In this document: in pieces, positions 62,516-64,000 of the stretch | Layout of the letters: each line of letters opens with the position of its first letter | How positions within the stretch are numbered: position 1 is the stretch's first letter | Assembly (NCBI GenBank): GCA_936432065.2 | Contig: OW386291.2 | Span: 23,847,821 to 23,911,820, forward strand | DNA from: Rutpela maculata | Taxonomy: Eukaryota > Arthropoda > Insecta > Coleoptera > Cerambycidae | DNA length: 64,000 bases | Direction: 5' to 3' | Notes under the pieces: generated by a model | What the model saw: the letters and a program-made list of their open reading frames with translations, nothing else | Told to the model about the DNA's origin: nothing | The model's database searches: none | Program-made: the position numbers and the translations under genes

Positions 62516-62619
62516 GTAAGCGAGTGCAAGAAAGCAGAGTAATTAGAAAAAGAACGACGAATTTACTCCTCCCAGCTTTTTCCACACTTCCTGAAATATT
62601 ATTTTTATCACCTTGTCGG

Positions 62620-62830
62620 CAGAGCTGGGCGAGTACACGGATACTTTACTCGTATTTTGTACTCAAGTACTAAAAGTAGTCTTTTTTAATTATTCGTAAG
62701 TACTTTTTGATTTAGAGGACTTAATACTCGTATTTGCAGCACATTAAAAATTACTCGTACAAAATATTCGTCAAAAATTGTTACTTTTCACGAATACTCA
62801 ACCCCCTCTATTGCTCTGGTACAGCAGTCT
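62620..62830 (+). mobile_element. hAT-like element end (CAGAGCTGGGC type)
   Basis: The string CAGAGCTGGGCGAGTACACG at 62620 is followed by dense GAGTA/TACTC repeats (TACTCGTATTTTGTACTC, AGTACTAAAAGTAGTC). From memory this is the terminal pattern of a widespread hAT group in animals. The opposite end, with CCCAGCTCTG, is not seen in the remaining sequence, so it is a solo or truncated end. Confidence 0.5.
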
Positions 62831-63000
62831 CAGAGATTTAGTTTACTTTGGTGTGCAGTCATTAGTTTACCACTCGGGGCTCAGGCACTAACTAGTCAAT
62901 TGTCATCTGTCGTCAGCTCAGCAGTGTATATTTTATATATTTGATATTATACAGGGGGTCTCACTTTTATTAGCATGACTTCATTAGTCGGTAATTTTGA

Positions 63001-63066
63001 GAATAAAAGTGTCCATAATCGTTGATCCTAACATCTTAGGATCAACGATTATGGACACTTTTATTC
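63001..63066. repeat. Perfect 31-bp hairpin
   Basis: Bases 63001-63031 and 63036-63066 are exact reverse complements separated by CATC. The arm ends GATCCTAA and begins GAATAAAAGTGTCC. It may be a tiny MITE, a cruciform or a hairpin RNA source. Perfect pairing over 31 bases suggests a recent origin or conversion between the arms. Confidence 0.85.
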
Positions 63067-63522
63067 TGTGACACAGGGCATTGTATTTGTAAATACATTT
63101 TTATTATTATTAATTTTTAAAATAACTGCTCGCAAAAAAATTCGTGATATTGCTGCGAATGACTTCTTTGAGAGCAAATAATTCAATGCTGAAAACCATT
63201 GGTTGCCTATTATTACCAATTGAGAAGATAAGATGAAACTTAAGAAAAAATTATCGCCGAATAGAAATTTTGCAAATATTTTCAAAAAATATTAAACAGA
63301 ATTTAATTTTAATTAGAAAATGCCCTTTTGCCAGAAATCGATAAGACGCATCGTTTTCAAGAAACAGCGACAATACTAATTAGAAGTCAAATCATGATTT
63401 TACATTGTCTTATACATTGAATGCCATTTCATATTTTTTGAAAATGTGTGGAAAATTTCAATTCGGCGATCATTTTTTATTATTAAAATAAATCTTAAAA
63501 AAAGCATAAATACCCCTCTTAC
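63067..63522. other. Spacer, no gene recognised
   Basis: AT-rich sequence between the hairpin and the tandem duplication. No coding or repeat structure is supported. Confidence 0.4.
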
Positions 63523-63600
63523 ACACTTTTTATTTATTATGAAAATACCTACTTTCTGTATATTGTTGTCCTAATCTGGGCACGCTAATATACTAGTCAG

Positions 63601-63707
63601 GTAAATACTTTAAAACACTCATTATTGGAGAATCAATCAAAACAACTACTCTTCTAGCTAATACTGACGAAGTATTGAATTACATGATAGGATTCTTAGC
63701 ATTTTAA
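63601..63707 (+). CDS. Possible terminal exon, tandem copy 1
   Basis: After a branch-point-like GCTAATA and an acceptor CTAGTCAG, 107 bases give KYFKTLIIGESIKTTTLLAN then TDEVLNYMIGFLAF and TAA. The acceptor has only a weak pyrimidine tract. Copy 2 (63842-63948) has the same length, phase and stop. The peptide is not recognised. It could be a duplicated last exon used alternatively, or an open frame by chance in a duplicated stretch. Confidence 0.25.
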
Positions 63708-63841
63708 AGAAAAAAAAAATATATTGAAAATACTTAAATCATTTATTCAAAATTAATCATTCACACTTTTTTATTTAATATGAAATTATCTACTTTCTGT
63801 ATATCGGTGCCTGAATCGGATCACGCTAATATACTACTTAG

Positions 63842-63948
63842 GAAAACACTTCAAAACACTCATTATTGGAAAACCAATCAAAACAACTACTCTTCTAGCT
63901 AATACTGAAGAAGTATTGAATTACATGAAAGGATTCCTGGCATTTTAA
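63842..63948 (+). CDS. Possible terminal exon, tandem copy 2
   Basis: The second copy follows GCTAATATACTACTTAG and gives KHFKTLIIGKPIKTTTLLAN then TEEVLNYMKGFLAF and TAA. It differs from copy 1 at about 9 of 107 bases, including five amino-acid changes (Y/H, E/K, S/P, D/E, I/K) and no indel. Differences are not clearly biased to silent sites, so selection for coding is not proven. Confidence 0.25.
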
Positions 63949-64000
63949 GGCAAAAAAATATATTGAAAATACTTAAATTATTTATTGAAATTCAGTCAAT

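Larger units (their letters stand above)
63523..64000 (+). repeat. Tandem duplication of about 242 bp, each with an exon-like segment
   Basis: The unit starting near 63523 (ACACTTTTTATTTATTATGA) is repeated from about 63765 to the end of the window. Both copies contain TACTTTCTGTATAT, CACGCTAATATACTA, then the exon-like unit described separately, and AAAAATATATTGAAAATACT. The array may continue past 64000. Confidence 0.8.

Noticed and set aside
1..64000. CRISPR arrays, operons, bacterial promoters or phage genes
   Set aside because: Introns, non-LTR elements and the desaturase show a eukaryotic nuclear sequence. The direct repeats found have no regular short spacers.

Overview
This is a eukaryotic, very AT-rich window, almost certainly from an insect nuclear genome. 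The reasons are a spliced delta-9 acyl-CoA desaturase with the C-terminal style usual in insects, GT-AG introns with short 3' signals, insect-type non-LTR retrotransposons (I-, RTE- and CR1-like), and many hAT-, PIF/Harbinger- and mariner-type elements. The insect order cannot be decided from the sequence.

The only clear host gene is the desaturase, on the minus strand from 62115 to 22301. Four coding exons (61866-62115, 41322-41658, 24922-25107, 22301-22688) join in phase to give 386 residues with all three histidine boxes at standard spacing. Its introns are about 20.2, 16.2 and 2.2 kb, and the two large ones are filled with mobile DNA. A plus-strand exon at 62238-62515, ending in a good splice donor, may begin a divergent neighbour, possibly a chemoreceptor-type membrane protein. 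Two tandem 107-base exon-like units lie at 63601-63948.

Region by region. 0.4-3.6 kb is a foldback element split by a 1.15 kb hAT element with an 8-bp target duplication. 3.7-4.8 kb holds small inverted-repeat elements. 6.4-10 kb is a long-TIR element with the N-terminal half of a repeated gene family. 10.0-11.6 kb has a reverse transcriptase scrap and a foldback whose arms encode a SAP-like peptide. 13.3-16.3 kb is an element with the C-terminal half of the repeated family. 16.8-17.3 kb is another RT scrap. 17.3-22.2 kb is a nest of two palindromic elements. 22.3-25.1 kb has the last two desaturase exons. 25.2-27.8 kb is a foldback with a broken DDE transposase. 27.8-36.8 kb is a chain of palindromic elements. 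37.5-40.3 kb is a hAT element holding a foldback with 122-bp tandem repeats. 41.3-41.7 kb is desaturase exon 2. 44.0-46.7 kb is a third long-TIR element with the repeated family. 46.9-52.85 kb is a nearly complete I-type LINE. 53.1-53.6 kb is the tail of an RTE element. 53.8-59.0 kb is a nested foldback with a further copy of the family. 59.8-61.4 kb is a CR1-like LINE tail.

The strongest unexplained theme is the repeated gene family. Its marks are a GCDTTS motif, acidic motifs like those of PIN/FEN1-type nucleases, and a Cys-rich or acidic C-terminus. Degraded copies sit at five loci, each between long inverted repeats with different sequences. This suggests a family of DNA transposons whose mobility protein may be a nuclease-like enzyme rather than a classical DDE transposase. 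It may relate to the Academ XPG-like group, but that is only inference. A second theme is site-specific insertion of a non-LTR element at the same point in a tRNA-like segment of two copies of a roughly 1 kb repeat family.
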